Source of the DNA: Mesorhizobium sp. 113-3-3
Lineage (GTDB): Bacteria; Pseudomonadota; Alphaproteobacteria; Rhizobiales; Rhizobiaceae
Assembly: GCF_016756495.1 (NCBI RefSeq)
Contig: NZ_AP023243.1
Span: 5,584,501 to 5,648,500 of the forward strand
Direction: 5' to 3'
DNA length: 64,000 nucleotides
Program-made: the position numbers and the translations under genes
In this document: positions 35,518 to 43,501 of the stretch, piece by piece
How the letters are laid out: the number at the start of each line of letters is the position of its first letter
Position numbering within the stretch: the stretch's first letter is position 1
The notes under the pieces: generated by a model
Database searches by the model: none
Told to the model about the DNA's origin: nothing
The model's input: the letters and a program-made list of their open reading frames with translations, nothing else

Positions 35518-36621
35518 ATGAATGCCATGACCAGAACCGTCCCCGCCACCATGGCCGCCGTGCTGCTTACCGGGCACGGCGGACCGGAAAAGCTCGTCTA
35601 CCGCACCGATGTGAAAGTGCCTTCGCCCGCACCTGGTGAAGTGCTGGTCAAGGTCAGCGCTTGCGGCATGAACAACACCGATGTCTGGGTGCGCCAGGGC
35701 GCCTATGGCACGGAAGAGGATGCGGCCGCCGTGTCGACCTGGCGGCGGCAGGGAAACACGCTTGTTTTCCCACGCATCCAGGGCACCGACACGGTTGGCC
35801 ACATCGTTGCCGTCGGTGACGGCGTTTCGCCGGACCGAATCAGCGAACGGGTGATGGTCGATTTCTCCATCTACAACCGAGACGACGATTCACTCGCCGA
35901 CATCGACTATATGGGCCATGGCCGCGACGGCGGTTATGCCGAGTACCAGACCGTGCCGGCTGAGAATGCGCATGTCGTCGACACGGATATGAGCGACGTC
36001 GAGCTCGCCACCTTCTGCTGCGCCTATCTGACCGGCGAACAGATGCTGGAACGCGCTGGCTTGAAGGCTGGCGAGCGCGTGCTGGTCACCGGCGCCTCGG
36101 GCGGCGTCGGCTCCGGCATCGTGCAACTGGCGCGGGCGCGCGGCGCCATTCCCTATGCCGTGGTCGGCAAGGGCAAGGAACAGGCGGTGCTCGACATCGG
36201 CGCCGAGGCCGTCATCACCCGTGGCGTCGCCGACCTGCCGCAGGCGGTGATCGAAGCGACCAACGGCCAGCCGATCGACGTGGTGGCCGACCTCGTCGGC
36301 GGCGCGATCTTCAACGACCTGCTGCGTATTCTCAGGCCCGAAGGCCGCTACACCACCGCCGGCGCGATCGCCGGTCCGGTCGTCCAGCTCGATCTCAGAA
36401 CCATGTATCTCAAGCAACTGCAACTGCATGGCTCGAGCCAGGGCACGCGCGCGGATTTCCGCCGCATCGTCGGCTACATCGAGGCGAAGAAGATCCGGCC
36501 GCTGGTCGGCGGCGTCTACAAGCTCTCCGATTTTCATCGCGCGCAAGCGGACTTCGTCGCCAAGGATTTTGTCGGCAAGCTGGTTGTGGTGCCCGACGCC
36601 ATCGCCGAGCGGCCGGCATAG
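35518..36621 (+). CDS. Zinc-binding alcohol dehydrogenase / quinone oxidoreductase family protein
   Basis: 367-residue MDR protein with GroES-like N-terminal and Rossmann C-terminal domains. The nucleotide motif is TGASGGVGSGIVQLA. CGMNNTDVWVRQGAYG carries the catalytic-site region of the quinone-reductase branch; the usual structural-zinc cysteine cluster is not seen. The start is ATG 35518 (MNAMTRTVP), eight bases after doeD; a further ATG at 35527 is possible. Its role with the ectoine genes is unknown. Confidence 0.82.
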   Translation: MNAMTRTVPATMAAVLLTGHGGPEKLVYRTDVKVPSPAPGEVLVKVSACGMNNTDVWVRQGAYGTEEDAAAVSTWRRQGNTLVFPRIQGTDTVGHIVAVGDGVSPDRISERVMVDFSIYNRDDDSLADIDYMGHGRDGGYAEYQTVPAENAHVVDTDMSDVELATFCCAYLTGEQMLERAGLKAGERVLVTGASGGVGSGIVQLARARGAIPYAVVGKGKEQAVLDIGAEAVITRGVADLPQAVIEATNGQPIDVVADLVGGAIFNDLLRILRPEGRYTTAGAIAGPVVQLDLRTMYLKQLQLHGSSQGTRADFRRIVGYIEAKKIRPLVGGVYKLSDFHRAQADFVAKDFVGKLVVVPDAIAERPA

Positions 36622-36760
36622 TTTCCTGACCCTCGCTCTGGCCGCCGTCTCGCCTCTGCCCCAATGGGAATGGCTTGCAGTCGCGTCTGCGAGCCGTCAC
36701 AAACGGCGACGCCCGTTGTAATGCTGGTCCGGGCATCTGGTCACAGGATACAGGCGAGAC

Positions 36761-38257
36761 ATGACAGCCCGGATAGTATTGCTCGATGCCAAGCCGCTCG
36801 GCGTGGCTGACGTCGCCGAGATCGCACGGCGCAATGCCCGGCTGATGCTGGGCGAGGAGGCAATGCGCCGCATCCGGGCAAGCCGCGCCCTGATCGAGCA
36901 TCTCACCGGACTTGGCAGACCGATGTACGGCGTCACCACGGGCCTCGGCGCCTGTGTCGACACGCCGCTCGCGCAGGCCGACCTGATCGCCTTCCAGCAC
37001 AGCGTGCCGCTCAGCCACAGCATGGGCATCGGACCGGCGCTGCCTACAGAGGCGGTGCGGGCACTGATGACCGCGCGCATCTCGGGCATGGCCGCCGGCG
37101 GCACCGGCACCTCCGAACGCGTGGTCCTGGGCCTCGTCGCGGCGCTCAATGCCGGTGTGCATCCGGTGATCCCGACCTGGGGTTCGATCGGCGCGGCCGA
37201 CCTTGCCCATCTCGGCCATATGGCGCGGTCGCTGCGCGGCGATGGCGAAGCGGAGTTCCAGGGCAGGATCATGCCCTCCGTCGAAGCGCTTGCTCTCGCC
37301 GGGCTCGAGCCGCTCGACCTGCGCGAAAAGGACGGCCATGCCATCATCGTCGCCAACAGCCTGTCGACTGGAACGGCATGCCTGTGCCTCGAGGACGTCG
37401 CCCATCTCATCGACTGGGCGCTAGCTGCCGTGGCGCTCAACTACGAGGCGTTTCGCTCTTCCCTCACCGCAATCGACGAGGATGCGCTGGCTGCGCGGCC
37501 GGCCTTCGGCCAGCGCGAGATCGGAGCCCGGCTGCGCGCCGAGTTGGCGGGCAGCGGTCTGTGGCAGGACAAGGCGGCGCGTCGTCTGCAGGATCCGCTC
37601 AGCTATCGCTGCGTGCCGCAGGTCTGGGGCGGCCTGCTCAATGCGTTCGAACGGGCGCGGCTGGCGACAGAGATCGAACTGACCCATTCCGGCGACAATC
37701 CCGTCATCCTGGCGGAAGGCGAACGGGTGATTTCCAACGGCAATTTCGACCTGACGGCAATGACGCTGGCCTGGGAGCAGCTCGGCCAGGCGCTGGCGCA
37801 TTGCGCGGTCGGAACGGCCAACCGCTGCATGAAGCTGATGTCGCCGATAACAGCGGAACTGCCGCGTTTCCTGTCGGCGAGAGGCGGCAGCCGCCAAGGC
37901 TATGCGGAACTGCAGAAACCATTGTCGGCGCTGGAAGCCGAGATCCGGCACCTGGCCAATCCGATGTCGCTCAGCCCGCTCGCCGTTTCAGACGGTATCG
38001 AGGACCAGTCGTCGATGGCGCCACGCGTGGTGGCCAAGACCGCCGAGATCATCGAGCGCATGCGCTATCTCGTGGCGATGGAGCTGATCTTCGCCGCCAC
38101 CGGCGTGGAGTTGCGCGGCGTCGTCGACAGCATGGGCGAAGGGCCGCAGCGCACCTTCGCCGCCGTGCGCGCGCTGGTCAGCCCGCTCGACGACGACCGC
38201 GAGATGAGCACCGACATGACGCGGATGGCGCGAATCGTGGCCGGCCCCCGGTGCTGA
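36761..38257 (+). CDS. HAL/PAL-family protein without the MIO-forming Ala-Ser-Gly triad
   Basis: 498 residues, full length for histidine/aromatic ammonia-lyases. Family blocks are present: MYGVTTGLGA (about 55-64), ANSLSTGTA, SYRCVPQVWGG, THSGDNPVI, NGNFDLTAM and EDQSSMAPRV. However, where lyases have GASGDLAPL, this protein has GAADLAHL (residues 144-151): the Ser-Gly pair is replaced with one fewer residue, so the MIO electrophile cannot form in the usual way. It may be a diverged lyase with another chemistry or a non-enzymatic homologue. The 139-bp upstream gap shows nothing distinctive. Confidence 0.8.
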   Translation: MTARIVLLDAKPLGVADVAEIARRNARLMLGEEAMRRIRASRALIEHLTGLGRPMYGVTTGLGACVDTPLAQADLIAFQHSVPLSHSMGIGPALPTEAVRALMTARISGMAAGGTGTSERVVLGLVAALNAGVHPVIPTWGSIGAADLAHLGHMARSLRGDGEAEFQGRIMPSVEALALAGLEPLDLREKDGHAIIVANSLSTGTACLCLEDVAHLIDWALAAVALNYEAFRSSLTAIDEDALAARPAFGQREIGARLRAELAGSGLWQDKAARRLQDPLSYRCVPQVWGGLLNAFERARLATEIELTHSGDNPVILAEGERVISNGNFDLTAMTLAWEQLGQALAHCAVGTANRCMKLMSPITAELPRFLSARGGSRQGYAELQKPLSALEAEIRHLANPMSLSPLAVSDGIEDQSSMAPRVVAKTAEIIERMRYLVAMELIFAATGVELRGVVDSMGEGPQRTFAAVRALVSPLDDDREMSTDMTRMARIVAGPRC

Positions 38258-38296
38258 GCCAGCGCCCCCTCCGCCTGCTCCAGCGCCAGGTCGAGC

Positions 38297-39736
38297 CTAT
38301 TGGTAAGGACCTCTGAGGTTCAGGCCCTCCGCCAGAAGGCAGAAGCGGTCGATCAGCCGGACGAGTTCTTGGCCCTGTTCGGCTACGACCTTGCCGCGTT
38401 CTGCTGGCGGCGTGTCCGCCAAAGCCTTCCACAACCGGCTTTGCCGATCGCAGAGATCCGCCAGTTCGGAGCATTCGCTGGCGGTCAATTTAAGAAGGTG
38501 ATCCGCCGTCACCGGCCCGATGCCTGGGGGCGTCGTCGCCCCCAGGGAAAGATAATCCGCAGGCACGGTGCCCTTGGCATTGCTCACCGATTTGCGGCAG
38601 ATGACGTCGAACAGCTGGTCGACTGCCTGTTTGGCGCCGGCGACACGTGAGGGATGGTCCGTATCGGCAGCGGCGTGCGGCAGAAGTTCGAGTTTGTCGC
38701 CATGCTTTTCGACGAGGTCGAGATAGGGCAGCATCGGGCCTGAAAGAGCGCCGGTCGAGACATTCCTGAACAGATCGGCGTCGATAGCGGCGTGGCGCAC
38801 CTGCCCGGCATCGAGGGCGTCGCCGAGCGCCGCAACGTCGACAAGCTCGCCGCGATCGTAGTTGACCAGCACCGCGCCCTTGTTCATGCGAGACAGGACA
38901 TGCTTGCCGATGAGCCCGGCATTGGCGTAGCGGCCGGTCTGCGCATCCTGCTTGCCGAGGCCGACATGGACGCTGAGCACATCGGCGCCTTCTGCCGCAT
39001 CGATAAGGTCTGGCGCGAAGGCAAAGCCCTCCGCTTCGATCCAGTCGCGGTGCCGTGGCCTTGCATGGATCACCACGCGCATGCCGAAGGCACGGGCGAG
39101 CTTGGCCACCTCCCTGCCGATATTGCCGTAGCCGATGATCGCGATCGTCTTGCCTTCGAGTTTCTCGGTCGGGAAATCACGCAATTCCCTGCCGGTGTCG
39201 AAAGCGCCGCGCGCCACCCGGTCGTGAAGCAAGCCGACCGGGAGATCCGGCAGCACTTTCAGGATCGCCTTCATCACCATCTGCGCCGTCGCGCGGCTGT
39301 TGATGCCCGGCGTGTTCATCAGCACAGCGGTGCCGCCCTCGCCGCTGCCGCCGCCCCAGGAACGAGAACCCATATTGCCGGTGCCGGCGCCGATCCGCAC
39401 ACCGGCCAGCGCAAAGGCCGTCTCGGCGGGCAGGAAGGTCGCGGCCGCGATGACGGCGTCATAGCGCCCGTCGCCAGCGGCTTGGATCAGCTCGTCGCTT
39501 GTGCTGAGATCCGGCTGGTAGAAGAAATGCACCCGGCCACGTTCGAGGCCTGTTTTGTCGCCAAGTGCGGACAGGTGGAAGCGGCCGCCCTTGGCCTCGA
39601 TATGCGCGCGCACCTCGCTCGGGTCAGGTTTGCCGTCGGGTCCGAAGCGCAGGCCGACCAGATCGCAGATCAGCACGGCGTAGACGCTTTGCGGGTCGAT
39701 CGGCTCCAAGGCCTGTGCGCTGGTGTTTGCGGTCAC
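38297..39736 (-). CDS. D-2-hydroxyacid dehydrogenase family protein with C-terminal extension
   Basis: About 479 residues, longer than the usual 320-400. The Rossmann fingerprint is IIGYGNIGREVAKLA. A catalytic Arg appears in NYDRGELVDV, an acid in AIDADLF, and a His in LLPHAAAD. The last ~110 residues form an extra, helix-rich region with no recognised motif. GTG 39736 is preferred because GGGGGAAA lies just upstream; TTG or GTG codons near 39772 are alternatives. It converges with the lyase homologue and its substrate is unknown. Confidence 0.78.
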   Translation of the reverse strand: MTANTSAQALEPIDPQSVYAVLICDLVGLRFGPDGKPDPSEVRAHIEAKGGRFHLSALGDKTGLERGRVHFFYQPDLSTSDELIQAAGDGRYDAVIAAATFLPAETAFALAGVRIGAGTGNMGSRSWGGGSGEGGTAVLMNTPGINSRATAQMVMKAILKVLPDLPVGLLHDRVARGAFDTGRELRDFPTEKLEGKTIAIIGYGNIGREVAKLARAFGMRVVIHARPRHRDWIEAEGFAFAPDLIDAAEGADVLSVHVGLGKQDAQTGRYANAGLIGKHVLSRMNKGAVLVNYDRGELVDVAALGDALDAGQVRHAAIDADLFRNVSTGALSGPMLPYLDLVEKHGDKLELLPHAAADTDHPSRVAGAKQAVDQLFDVICRKSVSNAKGTVPADYLSLGATTPPGIGPVTADHLLKLTASECSELADLCDRQSRLWKALADTPPAERGKVVAEQGQELVRLIDRFCLLAEGLNLRGPYQ

Positions 39737-39789
39737 GTCGTTTCCCCCATGCAAGGCCTGCTGCGACACCAAGGAGGTGTCCTGAACAA

Positions 39790-39951
39790 TCAGAACCTAT
39801 CCGCCCGGAAGGGCGTCAGATCGATCACAGGCGGCAAACCGGCGGCAAGTTGCGACACGATCTTGCCGGTGACGGCGTCGCCAATGAGGCCCTGATGGCC
39901 ATGGCCGAAAGCATAGATGATGTTTTGGCCCGTGACGCCGGACAGCCCGAT
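39790..39951 (-). pseudogene. C-terminal remnant of a D-amino-acid dehydrogenase-like FAD oxidoreductase
   Basis: Translating the minus strand gives about 53 codons ending at TGA 39792-39790 that read like the C-terminus of a DadA-type oxidase: YAFGHGHQGLIGDAVTGK followed by LPPVIDLTPFRADRF. The frame begins with an in-frame TAG at 39954-39952, the stop of the adjacent intact oxidase, and has no start. It is evidence for a former tandem or recombined gene, of which only the tail survives. Confidence 0.75.
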
Positions 39952-41271
39952 CTAGAGGCTGGGTCCCAGCTTGATCAGGCTGCCGTCGCTGAAGCGGGAT
40001 TGACGGAACCTGCGAAGATCATGTCCGATCTCGTTTCCCTGGACGAGGTCGGACACGACGCGGCCCATGCCGGGCCCGATGCCGAAGCCGTGGCCGCTCA
40101 TCCCGGTGGCGATAACGAGCCCCGGAATTTCGGCGGCACGATCAACGACCGGCACTACATCCGGCATCGCATCGATCATGCCCGCCCAGCTTGCCTTGAT
40201 CGGCACCGTCTTGAACTGCGGGAACAGCGCGGTGAATTCGCGGTCGATATCGCGCAGCGCCGAGGCTTTGGGGGCGGGATTGAGGATGCGCATCCGTTCG
40301 AACGGGCTCTCCTCGTCCGCGTGCCATTTGCGTGGCGTTGACCAGCCGTCCGGAAACCCTCGCGGTGCCGCTGGCAGATAGTGGGTGCCAAAAGGATTGG
40401 CCATCAGAGCGGGAACATATTTGCGCGCGTGGCGAAAAGCGTCAGGCCCGATATACAGCTGATTGGAGCCTCCGGATGCCAGCGTGTAGCCGCCATCCTG
40501 CCTGCGCCGGAACGCAATATGGTCGTCGGCGACGGCACCCGCATGGATATCGGGCATGGGTCCGGTCGCGGCGACGGTCGCCCTGACGCTGAGCTGCGGA
40601 ATGGAAACGCCGTGCGCGCGCAGGAACAGCGACGTCCAGGCACCACTTGCCACGACAGCGTTCGAGGTGGCGATACGGCCCTGCTCGGTCCAGACCCCGC
40701 TGATGCGTCCGGCCGATAAGTCGAGCATGCGCGCCGCACAATTCTCGATAATCGTGACGCCCTCACGGGCGGCCAGGCGGGCAAGTGCCGGCACCGCGAC
40801 CCAGGGCTCGGCGCGCATGTCCGATGGGGTGGTCATTGCGCCCTTGAAAGAGCGCGACATGGCCGGGATAAACTTGGCTGTCTCTGCCTGGTCGAGCAGA
40901 CGCGTGTCGACGCCGTGGCTCTTGGCTACTTCCAAGAACTTGGCGAAGCCGGCCATCTCCTTGTCCGTTCGCGCAAGATAGGTAACGCCGGTCTGCTTCA
41001 GTCCGATGTCCTCGCCGCACTCCTCGGCCAGTTGCCGCCAGAGGCGTTGCGCTTCGATGACAACCGGCAGTTCATCGGCATCGCGACCCTGCTGCCGGAT
41101 CCACCCCCAGTTCCGCGACGACTGCTCGCCGGCGATGCGGCCCTTCTCCAGCAATGTCACCGAAATGTTGCGCCGCGCCAGGAACAGGGCCGTGGTGACG
41201 CCGATGACGCCGCCGCCGATGACCACAACCTCGCAAGCCTTCGGCAGCGGCGCCTGAAACTGGATCGGCAT
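39952..41271 (-). CDS. FAD-dependent oxidoreductase (DAO/DadA family)
   Basis: About 439 residues. The dinucleotide motif GGGVIGVTTALFLARR starts near residue 16, and the C-terminal flavin loop TGMSGHGFGIGPGMG is present. It should oxidise an amino acid or N-substituted amino acid. ATG 41271 (MPIQFQAPLPK) leads into the Rossmann strand; a TTG at 41298 is an alternative, while the longer open frame has no family-like sequence. A fragment of a related gene lies just beyond its stop. Confidence 0.82.
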   Translation of the reverse strand: MPIQFQAPLPKACEVVVIGGGVIGVTTALFLARRNISVTLLEKGRIAGEQSSRNWGWIRQQGRDADELPVVIEAQRLWRQLAEECGEDIGLKQTGVTYLARTDKEMAGFAKFLEVAKSHGVDTRLLDQAETAKFIPAMSRSFKGAMTTPSDMRAEPWVAVPALARLAAREGVTIIENCAARMLDLSAGRISGVWTEQGRIATSNAVVASGAWTSLFLRAHGVSIPQLSVRATVAATGPMPDIHAGAVADDHIAFRRRQDGGYTLASGGSNQLYIGPDAFRHARKYVPALMANPFGTHYLPAAPRGFPDGWSTPRKWHADEESPFERMRILNPAPKASALRDIDREFTALFPQFKTVPIKASWAGMIDAMPDVVPVVDRAAEIPGLVIATGMSGHGFGIGPGMGRVVSDLVQGNEIGHDLRRFRQSRFSDGSLIKLGPSL

Positions 41272-41617
41272 GGCCTCGGTGAAGGGAAAACTTGTCAAGG
41301 AAGACTGACCTCTTGCTAAAGCCGCGCCAGCCCGCGCTGCCTGACCGGCGCTTGCGTGGACTGTCGGCGCTGCGTGACAGAACTGATAGTCCGTCGAGGC
41401 TGGGTCTCGCTGGAGAATCTGCGCGTCAAAGCCACAAAATTGTTTAGGCCAGTGGATGTCGCATCGGCGCCATGACATGAATTTGAGGGCAAGGCGGCGA
41501 ACGCCGGCATCGCCCGTCAGGCACAGTGCGATGGCGCCATTGGCCCCTTGAAGGGCCAAGCCGGACACGCGTAACATCACGCGATCAGAACTGAGTCTGC
41601 TTCATTCGTCCGGGCTA

Positions 41618-43501
41618 ATGTCCGGATTGGACTGGATATTTTCCTTGCCTACGGATGCAACCAGCAGCGCGGCGAAGCGCGGCAAATCGTTTGCCCATGT
41701 GGCGGAAGCCTCCTGGGGCAAGGGCCTCAGCACCTTGCTGCGTATCGTGCGCATGACGCTGCGCCATCCCTGGCAGGTCGCCATCACCCTGATCTCGACC
41801 TTCATCGCCGCGACGCTGCAGCTTTTCATCCCACGCCTGCTGGGACGCGCCATCGACCAGGCGCAAGGCGTGATGGCTGCCAATGGAGGCACTGTCGCGG
41901 AACAGGCACTATGGCACACGGCGCTGACGCTGCTGGTCGTCAGCGTCCTGCGCGGTCTCTTCACCATGGCGCAAAATTACTATGGCGAGGCCGTCGGCCA
42001 CCGGACCGGCTATGAATTGCGGCTGGCCTTCTACGAAAAGATCCAGCGCCTGAGTTTTTCCTACCACGACAAGGTCCATACCGGCGATCTGATCACGCTC
42101 GGGCTGCTCGATCTCGATGGCGTGCGCATGTTCTTTTCCACCGGCATATTGCGCGTGGTGCTGCTCGGCGTGCTGATCGGCGTCGGCGCCTATCTGTTGA
42201 TCAGCACTGATCTCGTGCTCGGGCTGCTCAGCCTGAGCTTCGTGCCATTCGTCGCCTGGCGCTCCTCGGTGACCCAGCTCAGGCTGCGCAGCACCTGGCT
42301 GACGCTGCAGGAGCGGCTGTCCGTGCTGAGCCGGGTGATGGACGAAAATCTCGGCGGCATCCGCGTCGTGCGCGCCTTCGCGGCGCAGCGGCATGAGCTC
42401 AAAAAATTCGACCGCGCCAAGCAGGCTGCGCTGGAGCTGGCCAATGAGCGCGTCGACATCCGCGTCTCCAACACCAGCGCCATGAATTTTTCCTTCCTGG
42501 CGGCGATGGGGCTGGTGCTGTGGTTCGGCGGCCAGAAGGTGATCGCGGGCCAGATCAGTGTCGGTACATTGGCGCAGTTCCTCACCTTCATGACCATCCT
42601 GCAGATGCCGGTGCGCCAGCTCGGCCTGATGGTCAACTCGTTCGCGCGCGCCTCGACCTGCGGCACGCGGCTGTTCGAACTGCTCGACGCTGAACTCGAC
42701 ATCGAGGACGCACCCGATGCCAGGGATCTCGTCATCACCGAGGGCGTGCTGCGCTTCGACAATGTCGGCTTCCGCTATGAAGGCGCGGGCGGCCGCCCGA
42801 CCCTGTCCGGCATCTCCTTCGAGGCGAGGCCCGGCGAGACGATCGGCATTGTCGGCCCGCCCGGCAGCGGCAAGTCGACCATCGCGCATCTGATCCCGCG
42901 CTTCTACGATGTCACCTCCGGCGCGATCACCATCGACGGCCAGGACATACGCAAGGTCACGCTGCAATCGCTGCGCAAGGTGGTGGGCGTGGTGCAACAG
43001 GACGCGTTTCTGTTCACCACCTCGATCGAGAACAACATCGCCTATGGCAATCCCTGGGCGCGCGAGACCCGCATCGGCCAGGCCGCCGAGTATGCGCAGC
43101 TGCACAACTACATTATCGGGCTTCCGGCCGGTTACACCACGGTCGTCGGCGAGCGCGGCGCGTCGCTTTCCGGTGGGCAGCGGCAGCGCCTGACCATCGC
43201 GCGCAGCCTGATGCTGCGGCCATCGGTTCTGGTCTTCGACGATTCCACCGCGGCCATCGATGCCGGCACCGAACAGCGCATCCGTGCGGCGATGAAGCGC
43301 TTCGCCAAGGATCGCGTCACGCTGATCATCTCGCACCGGCTGAGTTCGCTGATGCATGCCGACCAGATCCTGTTCGTCGAGGGCGGCCGCATCGTCGAGC
43401 GCGGCACGCATGAGGAACTGCTGGCGCTGGGTGGGCGCTACCGTGCGCTCTACGACCTGCAGGTGCGGCCGGATGATGACCGACTCGAGGGAGCCGCGTG
43501 A
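41618..43501 (+). CDS. Heterodimeric ABC exporter subunit, NBD with degenerate catalytic site
   Basis: 627-residue half-transporter: an N-terminal six-helix membrane domain and a C-terminal ATPase. Walker A is GPPGSGKST and the signature is GASLSGGQRQR. Walker B reads VLVFDDSTAAID, with Asp542 where the catalytic Glu normally sits. That replacement is typical of one partner in TM287/288- or BmrCD-like heterodimers. The gene overlaps its partner by one base (TGATG). The exported substrate is unknown (lipid or drug-like). Confidence 0.9.
   Translation: MSGLDWIFSLPTDATSSAAKRGKSFAHVAEASWGKGLSTLLRIVRMTLRHPWQVAITLISTFIAATLQLFIPRLLGRAIDQAQGVMAANGGTVAEQALWHTALTLLVVSVLRGLFTMAQNYYGEAVGHRTGYELRLAFYEKIQRLSFSYHDKVHTGDLITLGLLDLDGVRMFFSTGILRVVLLGVLIGVGAYLLISTDLVLGLLSLSFVPFVAWRSSVTQLRLRSTWLTLQERLSVLSRVMDENLGGIRVVRAFAAQRHELKKFDRAKQAALELANERVDIRVSNTSAMNFSFLAAMGLVLWFGGQKVIAGQISVGTLAQFLTFMTILQMPVRQLGLMVNSFARASTCGTRLFELLDAELDIEDAPDARDLVITEGVLRFDNVGFRYEGAGGRPTLSGISFEARPGETIGIVGPPGSGKSTIAHLIPRFYDVTSGAITIDGQDIRKVTLQSLRKVVGVVQQDAFLFTTSIENNIAYGNPWARETRIGQAAEYAQLHNYIIGLPAGYTTVVGERGASLSGGQRQRLTIARSLMLRPSVLVFDDSTAAIDAGTEQRIRAAMKRFAKDRVTLIISHRLSSLMHADQILFVEGGRIVERGTHEELLALGGRYRALYDLQVRPDDDRLEGAA

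Noticed and set aside
41909..43411. 500-codon minus-strand frame opposite the first ABC exporter gene
   Set aside because: Antisense shadow; the plus-strand product has complete Walker motifs and correct length.
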